From Novosphingobium sp. (lineage in GTDB: Bacteria; Pseudomonadota; Alphaproteobacteria; Sphingomonadales; Sphingomonadaceae), in contig VFKS01000136.1 of the NCBI GenBank assembly GCA_009885425.1, positions 1 through 6,866 of the forward strand: a stretch of 6,866 bases of DNA, read 5' to 3'. Below the pieces are notes generated by a model that saw nothing but the letters and a program-made list of their open reading frames with translations, did no database searches and was not told the origin of the DNA. Within the stretch, counting starts at the first letter, position 1; each line of letters starts with the position of its first letter. Below are positions 1-6,492 of this stretch, one piece after another. Made by a program: the position numbers and the translations under genes.

Positions 1-201
1 GACGATGGCTGGGCGCTGCTGGCGGCCGCAGGCAGCGCGGCCAAGCGCCAGGCTCCGATCGACCCACGCAATTACGGGGCGAAAAATTTCCCGGCCTTGT
101 TTGAGGCAACCGGGCTATTCGACATCGTCAAGGGTGCGGACAATCAAGCGTTTGTGGCCGATAAGCGCAACACCGACCGGACCGCGAAACCGTCCGCTTG
201 A
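1..201 (+). CDS. C-terminal fragment of NYN/LOTUS (OST-HTH) domain protein, 5' end outside window
   Basis: The open frame runs from the first base and ends with TGA at 199-201, giving 66 residues. The first part (DDGWALLAAAGS, then PIDPRNYGAKNFPALFEATG, then a phenylalanine and a short strand) looks like the winged-helix OST-HTH/LOTUS domain. That domain commonly closes bacterial LabA/DUF88-type proteins, which carry an N-terminal PIN-like NYN nuclease domain. The tryptophan near the start, the DPRNYG motif and the following leucine/phenylalanine-rich helix are the features I rely on. In this family the LOTUS domain is thought to bind RNA while the NYN domain acts on it; the NYN part would lie left of the window and is not seen. 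The tail after the domain is short and polar. The gene converges on the methionine-synthase gene and its stop touches that gene's stop. Domain assignment is by eye and moderately sure. Confidence 0.62.
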   Translation, partial: DDGWALLAAAGSAAKRQAPIDPRNYGAKNFPALFEATGLFDIVKGADNQAFVADKRNTDRTAKPSA

Positions 202-2802
202 TCAATCCAGGTTTGGCCGCAGCCACCGTTCTGCCACTGGCAGGTCCATCCCGCGCCGCGCCGCATAGTCTTCCACCTGATCGCGCCCGATCCGGGCGAC
301 GCCGAAGTATGAGCTTTCGGGGTGGGCGAAATAGAACCCGCTGACTGCGGCGGTGGGCAGCATGGCCTGGCTTTCGGTGAGGGTGATCCCGGTGTTTTCG
401 GTCGCGTTCAGCAGTTCGAACAGCACCGGTTTGAGGCTGTGGTCCGGGCAAGCGGGATAGCCGGGGGCGGGGCGGATGCCGCGGTATTCTTCGCGGATCA
501 GCGCCTCATTGGTCAGCTGTTCGCCGGCGGCATAGCCCCACAGCGTGGTGCGAACGTGCTGGTGCAGCCGCTCGGCAAAGGCCTCGGCGAACCGGTCGGC
601 CAGCGCCTTTAGCAGGATGTCCGAATAGTCGTCATGATCGGCGCGGAAGCGTTCAAGGTGCGGTTCGATCCCGTGGATGCCGACCGCAAAACCGCCGATC
701 CAATCGCCATCGGGATCGATGAAATCGGCGAGGCAGAAGTTGGCGCGGTCGCGGCTCTTGCGGATTTGCTGGCGCAGGAACGGCAGGCGGACGTGGCGCT
801 CTTCCTCGGTCAGGTGGATTTCGACATCGTCGCCATCGCGTGCGCAGGGCCAGAAACCGGTCACGCCGCGCGCGGTCAGCCATTTCTCGTCAACGATCCG
901 TTTCAGCATCGCCTGCGCATCGTCAAACAAGGAGCTGGCGCTTTCGCCGACCACTTCGTCGGTCAGGATTGCGGGATAATTGCCCGCCAGTTCCCAGGCG
1001 CGGAAGAACGGGGTCCAGTCAAACACGCTGACCAGATCGGTCAGATCCCAATCGGCGAAGACGTGGAGGCCGGGGTGTTCGGGCGGCGGGGGTTTGTCGG
1101 TCATATCGGCCTTGAAGCCGTTGGCACGGGCATCGTTCAGGCTGAGCAGGACCGAGGGATCCTTGCCCGAGCGCAGATCGCGGACGTGCTGATATTCCGC
1201 CGCGGTGGCCGCGACAAGCGGTTCGGCCTGCGTATCGGACAATAGCTTGCTGGCCACGCCGACGGCCCGGCTGGCATCGAGCACGTGGATCACCGGGCCA
1301 TCATAGGCGGGGTCAATCCGCAGCGCAGTGTGGACTTTGCTGGTGGTCGCTCCGCCGATCAGCAGCGGCATGGTAAACCCAGCGCGCTTCATTTCCTCGG
1401 CCACGGTGACCATCTCGTCGAGCGAAGGCGTGATCAGGCCGGACAGCCCGATCATGTCGGCATCCTGCTCGATCGCAATTTCGAGGATTTTCGACCAGGG
1501 CACCATTACGCCCAGGTCAATCACTTCGTAGCCGTTGCACTGCAGGACCACGCCGACGATGTTCTTGCCGATATCGTGAACGTCGCCCTTGACCGTGGCC
1601 ATCACGATCTTGCCCTTGGGCCGCGCGCCGGGTTCTTTTGCGGCTTCGATGAAAGGGATCAGGTGGGCGACCGCCTTTTTCATGACGCGGGCCGATTTGA
1701 CCACTTGCGGCAGGAACATCTTGCCTGCGCCAAACAGATCGCCAACTGTGTTCATCCCGGCCATCAGCGGGCCTTCGATCACTTCGATCGGGCGTGGGTG
1801 GAGCAGGCGGGCTTCCTCGGTATCCTCGACAATATGGGCGTCGATCCCTTTGACCAGCGCGTGCTCCAGCCGCCGGACCACGTCCCAGCTGCGCCATTCG
1901 GCGGCCTGCTTTTCGGCGACGGTATCGGTGCCCTTGAAGCTTTCGGCCATCACGATCAGGCGTTCCGTAGCGCCGGGATCGCGGTTGAGGATCACGTCCT
2001 CGCAAGCCGTCCGCAGTGCCGGATCGATCAGGTCATAGACGTCCAGCTGCCCGGCGTTGACGATCGCCATGTCGAGCCCGGCGGGGATCGCGTGGAACAG
2101 GAACACGCTGTGCATCGCCCGGCGCACGGGTTCGTTGCCGCGGAACGAAAATGACAGGTTGGACAGCCCGCCGGAAAAGTGGACGTGCGGGCAGCGCCGC
2201 TTGATCTCAGCTAGCGCCTCGATGAAATCGACCGCGTAATTGTTATGCTCTTCGATTCCGGTCGCCACTGCAAACACGTTGGGATCGAAAATGATGTCTT
2301 CGGGCGGAAAGCCGATCCCGATCAGCAGTTTATAGGCGCGCTCACAAATTTCGACTTTGCGGGCGCCGGTATCGGCCTGACCCTGTTCGTCGAACGCCAT
2401 CACCACCACGGCGGCGCCATAATCCATGCACAGCCGGGCATGGTGCAGGAACGGGTCCTCGCCTTCTTTCATGCTGATCGAATTGACGATCGGTTTGCCC
2501 GAGACGCATTTCAGCCCGGCTTCGATCACTTCCCACTTGGAACTGTCGATCATCACCGGGACCCGGGCAATATCGGGTTCTGCGGCGATCAATTTGAGGA
2601 AGGTGGTCATGGCAAAGACCGCGTCGAGCAAGCCTTCGTCCATGTTGACGTCGATGATCTGCGCGCCGTTCTCAACCTGCTGCCGCGCCACTTCGACCGC
2701 GCGGGCATAGTCACCCGCCAGGATCAGTTTCTTGAACGCGGCGCTGCCGGTGACGTTGGTGCGCTCGCCGATGTTGACGAATGAGGCGATCTGCTGGGTC
2801 AT
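202..2802 (-). CDS. metH: Methionine synthase, folate-binding/cobalamin-binding/activation module (split MetH, second subunit)
   Basis: This 866-residue protein is the B12-dependent methionine synthase without its homocysteine domain. It takes methyl from 5-methyltetrahydrofolate onto cobalamin for transfer to homocysteine in the cytoplasm. Domains in order: pterin-binding barrel, about 1-270 ([11 protein letters not shown] at 10-20, IDVNMD at 50-55, MIDSS at 84-88); helical cobalamin cap, about 295-385 ([20 protein letters not shown] at 353-372); cobalamin Rossmann domain, about 396-525, with [11 protein letters not shown] at 406-416 (His409 is the expected lower cobalt ligand), SGL near 454-456 and GGATTS at 483-488; a proline-rich linker (PPPP at 571-574); and the SAM-binding reactivation domain, about 580-866, with [12 protein letters not shown] at 777-788. 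All key motifs are intact. Together with the 348-residue partner the total is 1214, close to the single-chain E. coli enzyme (about 1227). The start lies 4 bases after the upstream stop and has no clear Shine-Dalgarno, so re-initiation is likely. Confidence 0.97.
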   Translation of the reverse strand: MTQQIASFVNIGERTNVTGSAAFKKLILAGDYARAVEVARQQVENGAQIIDVNMDEGLLDAVFAMTTFLKLIAAEPDIARVPVMIDSSKWEVIEAGLKCVSGKPIVNSISMKEGEDPFLHHARLCMDYGAAVVVMAFDEQGQADTGARKVEICERAYKLLIGIGFPPEDIIFDPNVFAVATGIEEHNNYAVDFIEALAEIKRRCPHVHFSGGLSNLSFSFRGNEPVRRAMHSVFLFHAIPAGLDMAIVNAGQLDVYDLIDPALRTACEDVILNRDPGATERLIVMAESFKGTDTVAEKQAAEWRSWDVVRRLEHALVKGIDAHIVEDTEEARLLHPRPIEVIEGPLMAGMNTVGDLFGAGKMFLPQVVKSARVMKKAVAHLIPFIEAAKEPGARPKGKIVMATVKGDVHDIGKNIVGVVLQCNGYEVIDLGVMVPWSKILEIAIEQDADMIGLSGLITPSLDEMVTVAEEMKRAGFTMPLLIGGATTSKVHTALRIDPAYDGPVIHVLDASRAVGVASKLLSDTQAEPLVAATAAEYQHVRDLRSGKDPSVLLSLNDARANGFKADMTDKPPPPEHPGLHVFADWDLTDLVSVFDWTPFFRAWELAGNYPAILTDEVVGESASSLFDDAQAMLKRIVDEKWLTARGVTGFWPCARDGDDVEIHLTEEERHVRLPFLRQQIRKSRDRANFCLADFIDPDGDWIGGFAVGIHGIEPHLERFRADHDDYSDILLKALADRFAEAFAERLHQHVRTTLWGYAAGEQLTNEALIREEYRGIRPAPGYPACPDHSLKPVLFELLNATENTGITLTESQAMLPTAAVSGFYFAHPESSYFGVARIGRDQVEDYAARRGMDLPVAERWLRPNLD

Positions 2803-2806
2803 CGGA

Positions 2807-3853
2807 TCAAGCCGCTATCACAAACGGTTCGAGCCCCGCCAGCTTGGTTATCGGAGCGAGCTGCGGCAGCGCGCGCGGCGCCAGTCCCGCCGCCGCTTTG
2901 GCAATCGCGGCGATATGCGCTGGCGTCGATCCGCAGCAGCCGCCCAGCACGTTGATCTGGCCGTGCTCGGCCCATTCGCGGACCAGCGCGGCGGTGGTTT
3001 CGGGCATTTCGTCGTATTCGCCCAGTTCATTGGGCAGGCCCGCGTTGGGATAAACCATGATCAGGCAATCGGCGATTGTGCTGAGCGCGCGAACGTGCGG
3101 ACGCAGTTGGGTTGCACCGAAGCTGCAATTGAGCCCGATCGTCAGCGGCTTGGCATGCCGCACCGCGCACCAGAACGCCTCGACCGTATGGCCCGACAGG
3201 TTGCGGCCCGACAGATCGGTCAGCGTCATCGACAGCATCAGCGGCACTTCGCGGCCCAATTCGCGCTCCAATTGCTTGATCGCCATGATCCCAGCCTTGG
3301 CGTTGAGCGTATCGAACACCGTCTCGATCAGGATGAAATCGGCCCCGCCCTCAATCAGCGCAACGGCTTGCTCGTGGTAGACCTCAACCAGAAAATCCCA
3401 GTCAATTTCGCGGTAGCCAGGATCGTTGACGTCGGGGCTAAGCGAGAGAGTCTTGTTGGTCGGGCCAATTGCGCCCGCGACAAACCGGGGGCGGCCATCC
3501 TTCGCAGTGAATTCATCGGCGACTTTGCGGGCCAGCTGCGCCGAGGCAAGGTTTATCTCGCGCACCAAGTGCTCGGCGCCATAATCGGCCTGGCTGATGC
3601 GGTTGGCAGAAAAGGTGTTGGTTTCGGCAATATCGGCCCCGGCGGCAAAGTAGGCGCGGTGGATCGATTCGGGCACCTTGGGCATAGTTAGTGCCAGAAT
3701 GTCGTTGTTGCCCTTCTGATCCTTGGTCAGGCCCAGCGATCCGGCATAGTCGGCCTCAGACAGTTTCCAGTTCTGGATTTCAGTTCCGAACGCCCCGTCG
3801 ATAATCAGGATCCGTTCGGCCGCCAGAGCCAGCAGGTTTTCGCGCGGGGTCAT
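2807..3853 (-). CDS. metH: Methionine synthase, homocysteine S-methyltransferase module (split MetH, first subunit)
   Basis: This 348-residue protein is the zinc-dependent homocysteine-binding barrel of cobalamin-dependent methionine synthase. It activates homocysteine and accepts methyl from methylcobalamin held by the partner protein encoded just downstream. The barrel begins with [13 protein letters not shown] (15-27) and carries ETNTFSANR (77-85), GAIGPTNKT (127-135) and IETVFDT (176-182). The three zinc-ligand cysteines are all present: Cys243 in GLNCSFGA and Cys306-Cys307 in GGCCGSTP. They align, shifted by four residues, with E. coli Cys247/310/311. The frame stays open 66 codons upstream, but that stretch is arginine-rich and overlaps metF, so I place the start at the ATG at 3853. 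There the protein begins [10 protein letters not shown], an AGGA lies 9 bases upstream, and the ATG overlaps the metF stop as ATGA. The protein ends soon after the barrel, with no folate domain. Confidence 0.96.
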   Translation of the reverse strand: MTPRENLLALAAERILIIDGAFGTEIQNWKLSEADYAGSLGLTKDQKGNNDILALTMPKVPESIHRAYFAAGADIAETNTFSANRISQADYGAEHLVREINLASAQLARKVADEFTAKDGRPRFVAGAIGPTNKTLSLSPDVNDPGYREIDWDFLVEVYHEQAVALIEGGADFILIETVFDTLNAKAGIMAIKQLERELGREVPLMLSMTLTDLSGRNLSGHTVEAFWCAVRHAKPLTIGLNCSFGATQLRPHVRALSTIADCLIMVYPNAGLPNELGEYDEMPETTAALVREWAEHGQINVLGGCCGSTPAHIAAIAKAAAGLAPRALPQLAPITKLAGLEPFVIAA

Positions 3854-4767
3854 GGCTGGGGGTCCTGTGGGCGCAGGCCGAGCAGATGGCAGATTGCATA
3901 GGACAGCTCGGCCCGGTTGAGCGTGTAGAAATGAAACTGCCGAACCCCGCCGGCATAGAGCCTGCGGCACAGTTCGGCCGAAACCGTGGCGGCGACCAGC
4001 TGCCGCGCGGCGGGCAGATCGTCGAGCCCTTCGAACAGGTGCGCCAGCCACGGCGGGACGGCCGTGCCGGTCATCCCCGACATCTTCTGGACCGCGCCAA
4101 AATTGCTGACTGGCATGATTCCGGGGACCAGTTCGGCAGTGATCCCGGCTGCCGCAGCGGCATCGCGGAACCGCAGGAACGTTTCAGGCTCAAAGAAAAA
4201 CTGCGTGATCGCGCGGTCGGCCCCGGCGTCGATCTTGCGCTTCAGGTTGTCGAGATCGGCGGCAGCGCTGGCGGCTTCTGGGTGGGTTTCGGGATAGGCT
4301 CCGACTGAAATTTCGAACGGCGCGACCGCTTTCAATCCGGCGACCAGATCGGCGGCGCTGGCATAGCCATCGGGGCGCGGGGTAAAGCTGGCCCCGGCGA
4401 CCGGCGGATCGCCGCGCAGGGCAACGATGTGCCGCACGCCGATTTCCCAATAGGCCCGGGCGATTTCCTCAATCTCGGCCCGGCTGGCATCGACGCAGGT
4501 CAGGTGCGCGGCAGCAGGGATGCTGGTTTCGCGCACGATCCGCTCAACCGTGGCATGGGTCCGCTCTCGCGTGGTGCCGCCCGCTCCATAGGTGACTGAA
4601 ACGAAGCGCGGTTCCAAGGGCGCGAGCGTAGCGAACGAATCCCACAGGATCTCGCCCATCCGTTCGGTCTTGGGCGGGAAGAATTCAAAACTGACCCCGA
4701 TATCGCCTTCCAATCCGGCAAACAGCGGCGTGGCCAGGGCGCGGCGGGCTTCACTGGAGGGGTTCAT
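3850..4767 (-). CDS. metF: 5,10-methylenetetrahydrofolate reductase
   Basis: MetF is the cytoplasmic FAD enzyme that reduces 5,10-methylenetetrahydrofolate to 5-methyltetrahydrofolate, the methyl donor for MetH. The 305 residues are normal for the bacterial single-domain form. Motifs in order: SFEFFPPK (26-33), where Glu28 corresponds to the catalytic Glu28 of E. coli; SVTYGAGG (57-64); HLTCVD (88-93); ALRGDPP (116-122), where Asp120 corresponds to the flavin-tuning Asp120; VGAYPETHPE (155-164); ITQFFFE (187-193), with the folate-binding glutamine at 189; PGIMPVSN (215-222); and QFHFYTLNRAE (277-287). The start at 4767 overlaps the stop of the regulator gene as ATGA, with AAGG 10 bases upstream. 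The stop overlaps the start of the homocysteine-methyltransferase gene the same way. Placement between the regulator and both MetH parts makes this a complete methyl-transfer operon. Nothing in the coding sequence looks damaged. Confidence 0.97.
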   Translation of the reverse strand: MNPSSEARRALATPLFAGLEGDIGVSFEFFPPKTERMGEILWDSFATLAPLEPRFVSVTYGAGGTTRERTHATVERIVRETSIPAAAHLTCVDASRAEIEEIARAYWEIGVRHIVALRGDPPVAGASFTPRPDGYASAADLVAGLKAVAPFEISVGAYPETHPEAASAAADLDNLKRKIDAGADRAITQFFFEPETFLRFRDAAAAAGITAELVPGIMPVSNFGAVQKMSGMTGTAVPPWLAHLFEGLDDLPAARQLVAATVSAELCRRLYAGGVRQFHFYTLNRAELSYAICHLLGLRPQDPQP

Positions 4768-5753
4768 GCGCGAATCGCCTTGGCTGGAGTCTTGTGGGTT
4801 ACGGCGGGCTGGCGGGTGCCGGTCCAGATCTTGACGGTCAGCGGCTTGCCCGGCAGCGCCAGCGGCGGAGCAGCGGCAAAGCCTGCCTCCGCCAGCAACG
4901 CCAGCATCGCCTCATCGGTAAAGCCGAGCCGCGCGTGGGCATGGCGCTCGCGCAGTTCCTCATGGTCATGGGCGGCGAAATCGACCACCGCGATGGTCCC
5001 GCCTGCGCGGCAGACCCGGGCTGCTTCAGTCAGGGCCGGGGCTGGTTCCTGTGCGTAGTGCAGCACCTGATGGAACACGACTGTGTCAAAGCTGGCATCG
5101 GCAAACGGTAGAGCGGCAAAATCACCCTGGACCAGTTCGAGGCCTTGAGCGGGCAAATGTTGCAGGCGCGAGCGGGCCAGTCGAAGCATTTCCGGGCTCT
5201 TGTCGAGCCCCGCCACTCGCGCTGCGCGAGGGGCGAGCAGCTCGGCAATCCGCCCGGTGCCGGTGCCAACGTCGAGCAGTGCGCCCAGACTGGCCTGCCC
5301 CAGCGCCGCCAGCAGCGCTGTTTCAACCGGGCCATCAGGGCTGTGGAGGCTGCGCAGTTGGTCCCATTCGGCGGCGTGGCGGGCGAAATAGTTCTCTGCG
5401 GCGTCCTCACGCGCGGCGCGGATTGCGGCGAGGTGGCGGCGGTCTTCGGCGCAGCGTGCGGCAAAGGCGGCGTCGCCTTCCTCGGCCAGAGCGAGCAGGC
5501 GGGCGGTGGCGGCACCGAGTGGTGGCGCGCGGCCTTCTCCGATGGCGCTGCGCAGGAATACCCAGCTGCCTTCTTTTTGTCGTTCGGCAAGTCCGGCATC
5601 GCACAGGATCCGCACGTGGCGCGAAACCCGCGGCTGGCTTTGCCCCAGAACCTGTGCCAGTTCACCCACGGCTAATTCCATCGCCGCCAGCAGACGCATG
5701 ATCCGCAGCCGGGTTGGGTCGGCCAAAGCCCGCAGGGTGGGTTCGATCTTCAT
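4764..5753 (-). CDS. sahR: ArsR-family repressor fused to SAM-methyltransferase-like domain, probable SAH-responsive SahR
   Basis: This 329-residue protein joins two domains. Residues 1 to about 80 form an ArsR-type winged helix (LRALADPTRLRIMRLL at 7-22; recognition region GQSQPRVSRHVRIL at 37-50; wing EGSWVFLR at 61-68). I see no ArsR-type metal-binding cysteine cluster. After a helical linker, about 120-310 is a class I methyltransferase fold: motif I LLDVGTGTGR (159-168), acidic D184 at the end of strand 2, QGDFAALPF (209-217), FDTVVFHQVLHY (222-233) and RVCRAGG (246-252). In known SahR proteins the methylase-like domain senses S-adenosylhomocysteine, and SAH releases the repressor from methionine-cycle genes. 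Heading a metF-metH operon and facing a palindrome in its own promoter fits that role well. Assignment to SahR rather than another ArsR-methyltransferase fusion is inference from context. The start fits the usual ArsR N-terminus, but no Shine-Dalgarno precedes it. Confidence 0.85.
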   Translation of the reverse strand: MKIEPTLRALADPTRLRIMRLLAAMELAVGELAQVLGQSQPRVSRHVRILCDAGLAERQKEGSWVFLRSAIGEGRAPPLGAATARLLALAEEGDAAFAARCAEDRRHLAAIRAAREDAAENYFARHAAEWDQLRSLHSPDGPVETALLAALGQASLGALLDVGTGTGRIAELLAPRAARVAGLDKSPEMLRLARSRLQHLPAQGLELVQGDFAALPFADASFDTVVFHQVLHYAQEPAPALTEAARVCRAGGTIAVVDFAAHDHEELRERHAHARLGFTDEAMLALLAEAGFAAAPPLALPGKPLTVKIWTGTRQPAVTHKTPAKAIRA

Positions 5754-5761
5754 TGTGGTAT

Positions 5762-5790
5762 CATATAAAGAAATCTTTATATCTTATCAA
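5762..5790 (-). promoter_or_regulatory. Predicted promoter of the sahR-metF-metH operon
   Basis: Reading the minus strand, TTGATA (5790-5785) is a 5/6 match to a -35 box, followed by a 17-base spacer and TATATG (5767-5762) as a 4/6 -10 box. The start point would then fall around 5753-5756, at or just before the ATG. An alternative -10, TATAAA (5781-5776, 5/6), has only a poor -35 and would give a leader of roughly 15 bases. Both arrangements overlap the inverted repeat. Confidence 0.5.
5763..5782. promoter_or_regulatory. Probable SahR operator: perfect 9+2+9 inverted repeat
   Basis: The + strand reads ATATAAAGA-AA-TCTTTATAT; the arms are exact reverse complements, and two mismatches outwards a further pair (5759-5760 with 5785-5786) also matches. 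The element is an AT-rich island in a GC-rich region and starts 9 bases from the regulator's start codon. A dyad of this size is normal for a dimeric ArsR-family repressor. It covers the predicted -10 and most of the spacer of the operon promoter, so binding would block RNA polymerase. I saw no second copy in the window. That SahR is the protein binding it is inferred from adjacency. Confidence 0.8.
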
Positions 5791-5831
5791 CTGCCCTGCG
5801 CGAAAATCTCGGGGCTGACGGAGATTGGCGG

Positions 5832-5860
5832 TTGGCAGGGGATTCAGGGCCAGCTAGAAC
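5832..5860 (+). promoter_or_regulatory. Predicted promoter of the first small lipoprotein gene
   Basis: TTGGCA (5832-5837, 5/6 match to the -35 consensus) is followed after exactly 17 bases by TAGAAC (5855-5860, 4/6 match to the -10). Transcription would begin near 5867 and give a leader of about 50 bases ahead of the ATG at 5918. The -10 lies inside a short inverted repeat (5853-5867). The prediction rests on consensus and spacing only. Confidence 0.4.
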
Positions 5861-5867
5861 CTCTAGC
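5853..5867. repeat. Short inverted repeat GCTAGA-ACC-TCTAGC over the predicted -10
   Basis: Two perfect 6-base arms are separated by 3 bases. The repeat spans the predicted -10 box and start point of the lipoprotein gene, where an operator would be expected. A 6-base dyad is short enough to arise by chance, so a regulatory role is only a possibility. Confidence 0.35.
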
Positions 5868-5917
5868 ATCATGGCATTCCTGCCGCCGGGCCGTACAGTT
5901 TGGAAAGGTCTTTTTTG

Positions 5918-6118
5918 ATGAGAAAGTTTGCTGCTCTGGCTTTCGCCGCTTCGGCTGCCCTCGCGCTGGCCGCTTGCGGGTCGGCCGATAGCGCCAAGGA
6001 AGACGTGCAGGCCGACAATGTCGAGATTCCGGCAGAAGAAACCGTGGGCGATATCGATGCGACTCCTGTCGCCGATGCTTCGGCCGGGGCCGATGCTGGT
6101 GCGGCAACCAAGCCCTAG
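5918..6118 (+). CDS. Small predicted lipoprotein, unknown function
   Basis: This 66-residue protein has a basic start (MRK), a hydrophobic alanine/leucine segment and a lipobox LAAC with the lipidated cysteine at residue 20. That predicts a 47-residue mature lipoprotein. The mature part is rich in Ala, Asp and Glu, with few basic residues, no further cysteine and no hydrophobic segment, so it is probably disordered and acidic. Glycine, not aspartate, follows the cysteine, so the common inner-membrane retention signal is absent; outer-membrane location is the default inference. I chose the ATG at 5918 over an in-frame TTG at 5900 because GGAAAGG (5902-5908) sits 9 bases before it and the signal peptide then starts directly. 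The gene is flanked by a predicted promoter and a clear terminator, so it may be monocistronic. I do not recognise a function. Confidence 0.75.
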   Translation: MRKFAALAFAASAALALAACGSADSAKEDVQADNVEIPAEETVGDIDATPVADASAGADAGAATKP

Positions 6119-6140
6119 GATCGGACTGGTTTGATTGAAC

Positions 6141-6183
6141 AGCGGGGGCTGCGGCGCAGAGCTGCACCGCCCGCTTTTTCTTT
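6141..6183 (+). terminator. Rho-independent terminator after the first lipoprotein gene
   Basis: AGCGGG (6141-6146) pairs with CCCGCT (6170-6175), extendable by GG/CC with one bulged base. The loop holds a further small stem, CTGC-GGC-GCAG (6149-6159). A T-rich run (TTTTTCTTT, 6175-6183) follows immediately. It lies 22 bases after the stop of the first lipoprotein gene and ends 25 bases before the next ATG. The second gene therefore needs either read-through or a promoter overlapping the T-run. Confidence 0.75.
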
Positions 6184-6208
6184 GTGGCAAAGTCGCTATG
6201 GTTCGGCG

Positions 6209-6400
6209 ATGCGCGCACTATCCGTTCTCCTGATCGCTCTATCGCTCGCCGCCTGCAGCGACGATACCCGCACGGCCGGCGGGGTCACCAAAGGCGAGGC
6301 CGAAGCGCTTGATGATGCGGCAGCGATGGTTGAACAACAGCGCTTGCCAGCTGACCCGGCGGCGGTTCAGAAAGCTCCGGCAGAGCCAGACAAAAAATAG
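6209..6400 (+). CDS. Second small predicted lipoprotein, unknown function
   Basis: This 63-residue protein starts MRALSVLLIALSLAAC, a short signal peptide with lipobox LAAC and the lipidated cysteine at residue 16. The mature chain is 48 residues: CSDDTRTAGG, then a helical-looking stretch GVTKGEAEALDDAAAMVEQQ, then a proline/alanine/lysine-rich tail. Ser-Asp-Asp after the cysteine is ambiguous for sorting. I placed the start at 6209; the frame is open further upstream, but an upstream start would put an arginine-rich stretch before the signal peptide and run through the terminator. No good Shine-Dalgarno is seen, and TATGGT at 6197-6202 could act as a -10 for a nearly leaderless transcript. 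The GVT-x-GEA-x-AL pattern looks like a conserved motif of a small lineage-specific family, but I cannot name one. It is not clearly homologous to the preceding lipoprotein beyond composition. Confidence 0.72.
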   Translation: MRALSVLLIALSLAACSDDTRTAGGVTKGEAEALDDAAAMVEQQRLPADPAAVQKAPAEPDKK

Positions 6401-6424
6401 TGATTACAAAATTTTACCGCAGGC

Positions 6425-6484
6425 ATGCTGCGCAGCATAAGTGCAGCAAAATACCGAGCGATGCTGCAGCATTATGCGCAGCAT
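6425..6484. repeat. Cluster of GCAGCAT palindromes between convergent genes
   Basis: ATGCTGCGCAGCAT (6425-6438) is a perfect 14-base palindrome and ATGCTGCAGCAT (6461-6472) a perfect 12-base palindrome. TGCGCAGCAT occurs at 6429-6438 and again at 6475-6484, and another GCAGCA lies at 6443-6448. Four related units in 60 bases are more than expected from an otherwise varied sequence. They fill the gap between the second lipoprotein gene and arfB. Confidence 0.7.
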
Positions 6485-6488
6485 TTTT
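6461..6488 (+). terminator. Probable terminator of the second lipoprotein gene
   Basis: ATGCTGC (6461-6467) pairs with GCAGCAT (6478-6484) across a 10-base loop, and five T residues follow (6484-6488). It starts 60 bases after the stop at 6400. The 7-base stem is modest and competes with the self-palindrome at 6461-6472. On the opposite strand no T-run follows, so its use for arfB is less likely. Confidence 0.5.
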
Positions 6489-6492
6489 GGCA

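Noticed and set aside
178..196. Inverted repeat CGGAC...GTCCG at the end of the NYN/LOTUS gene as a terminator
   Set aside because: The stem is only 5 bases with a 9-base loop, lies inside the coding region, and no T-run follows on either strand.
1285..2154. Long open frame on the + strand inside the metH second-subunit gene
   Set aside because: It lies wholly antisense to a gene with intact MetH motifs, has low-complexity His/Asp/Gly-rich composition and no recognisable domain. High GC makes such antisense frames common.
2732..3691. 319-codon open frame on the + strand across the metH junction
   Set aside because: It is antisense to the homocysteine-methyltransferase gene and the start of the second subunit, and is rich in Arg/Gln/Gly with no domain. 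It is a GC-driven shadow.
3854..4051. 66-codon N-terminal extension of the homocysteine-methyltransferase gene
   Set aside because: It is arginine-rich, overlaps metF out of frame and has no family counterpart. The ATG at 3853 has a ribosome site and an ATGA overlap.
5051..5701. Overlapping + strand frames antisense to the regulator gene
   Set aside because: Composition is arginine/glycine-rich without motifs, while the minus strand encodes complete ArsR and methyltransferase motifs.
5754..5917. SAM or cobalamin riboswitch ahead of the methionine operon
   Set aside because: The predicted leader is at most about 15 bases, too short for any riboswitch, and control by a repressor dyad is evident instead.
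6149..6159. CTGC-GGC-GCAG as a PhaR-type CTGC-N3-GCAG operator
   Set aside because: It lies inside the loop of a clear rho-independent terminator and no polyhydroxyalkanoate gene is visible. Chance or hairpin structure explains it.
5777..6218. Minus-strand frames opposite the two lipoprotein genes
   Set aside because: No domain or ribosome site is seen, and the + strand frames carry signal peptides and lipoboxes.
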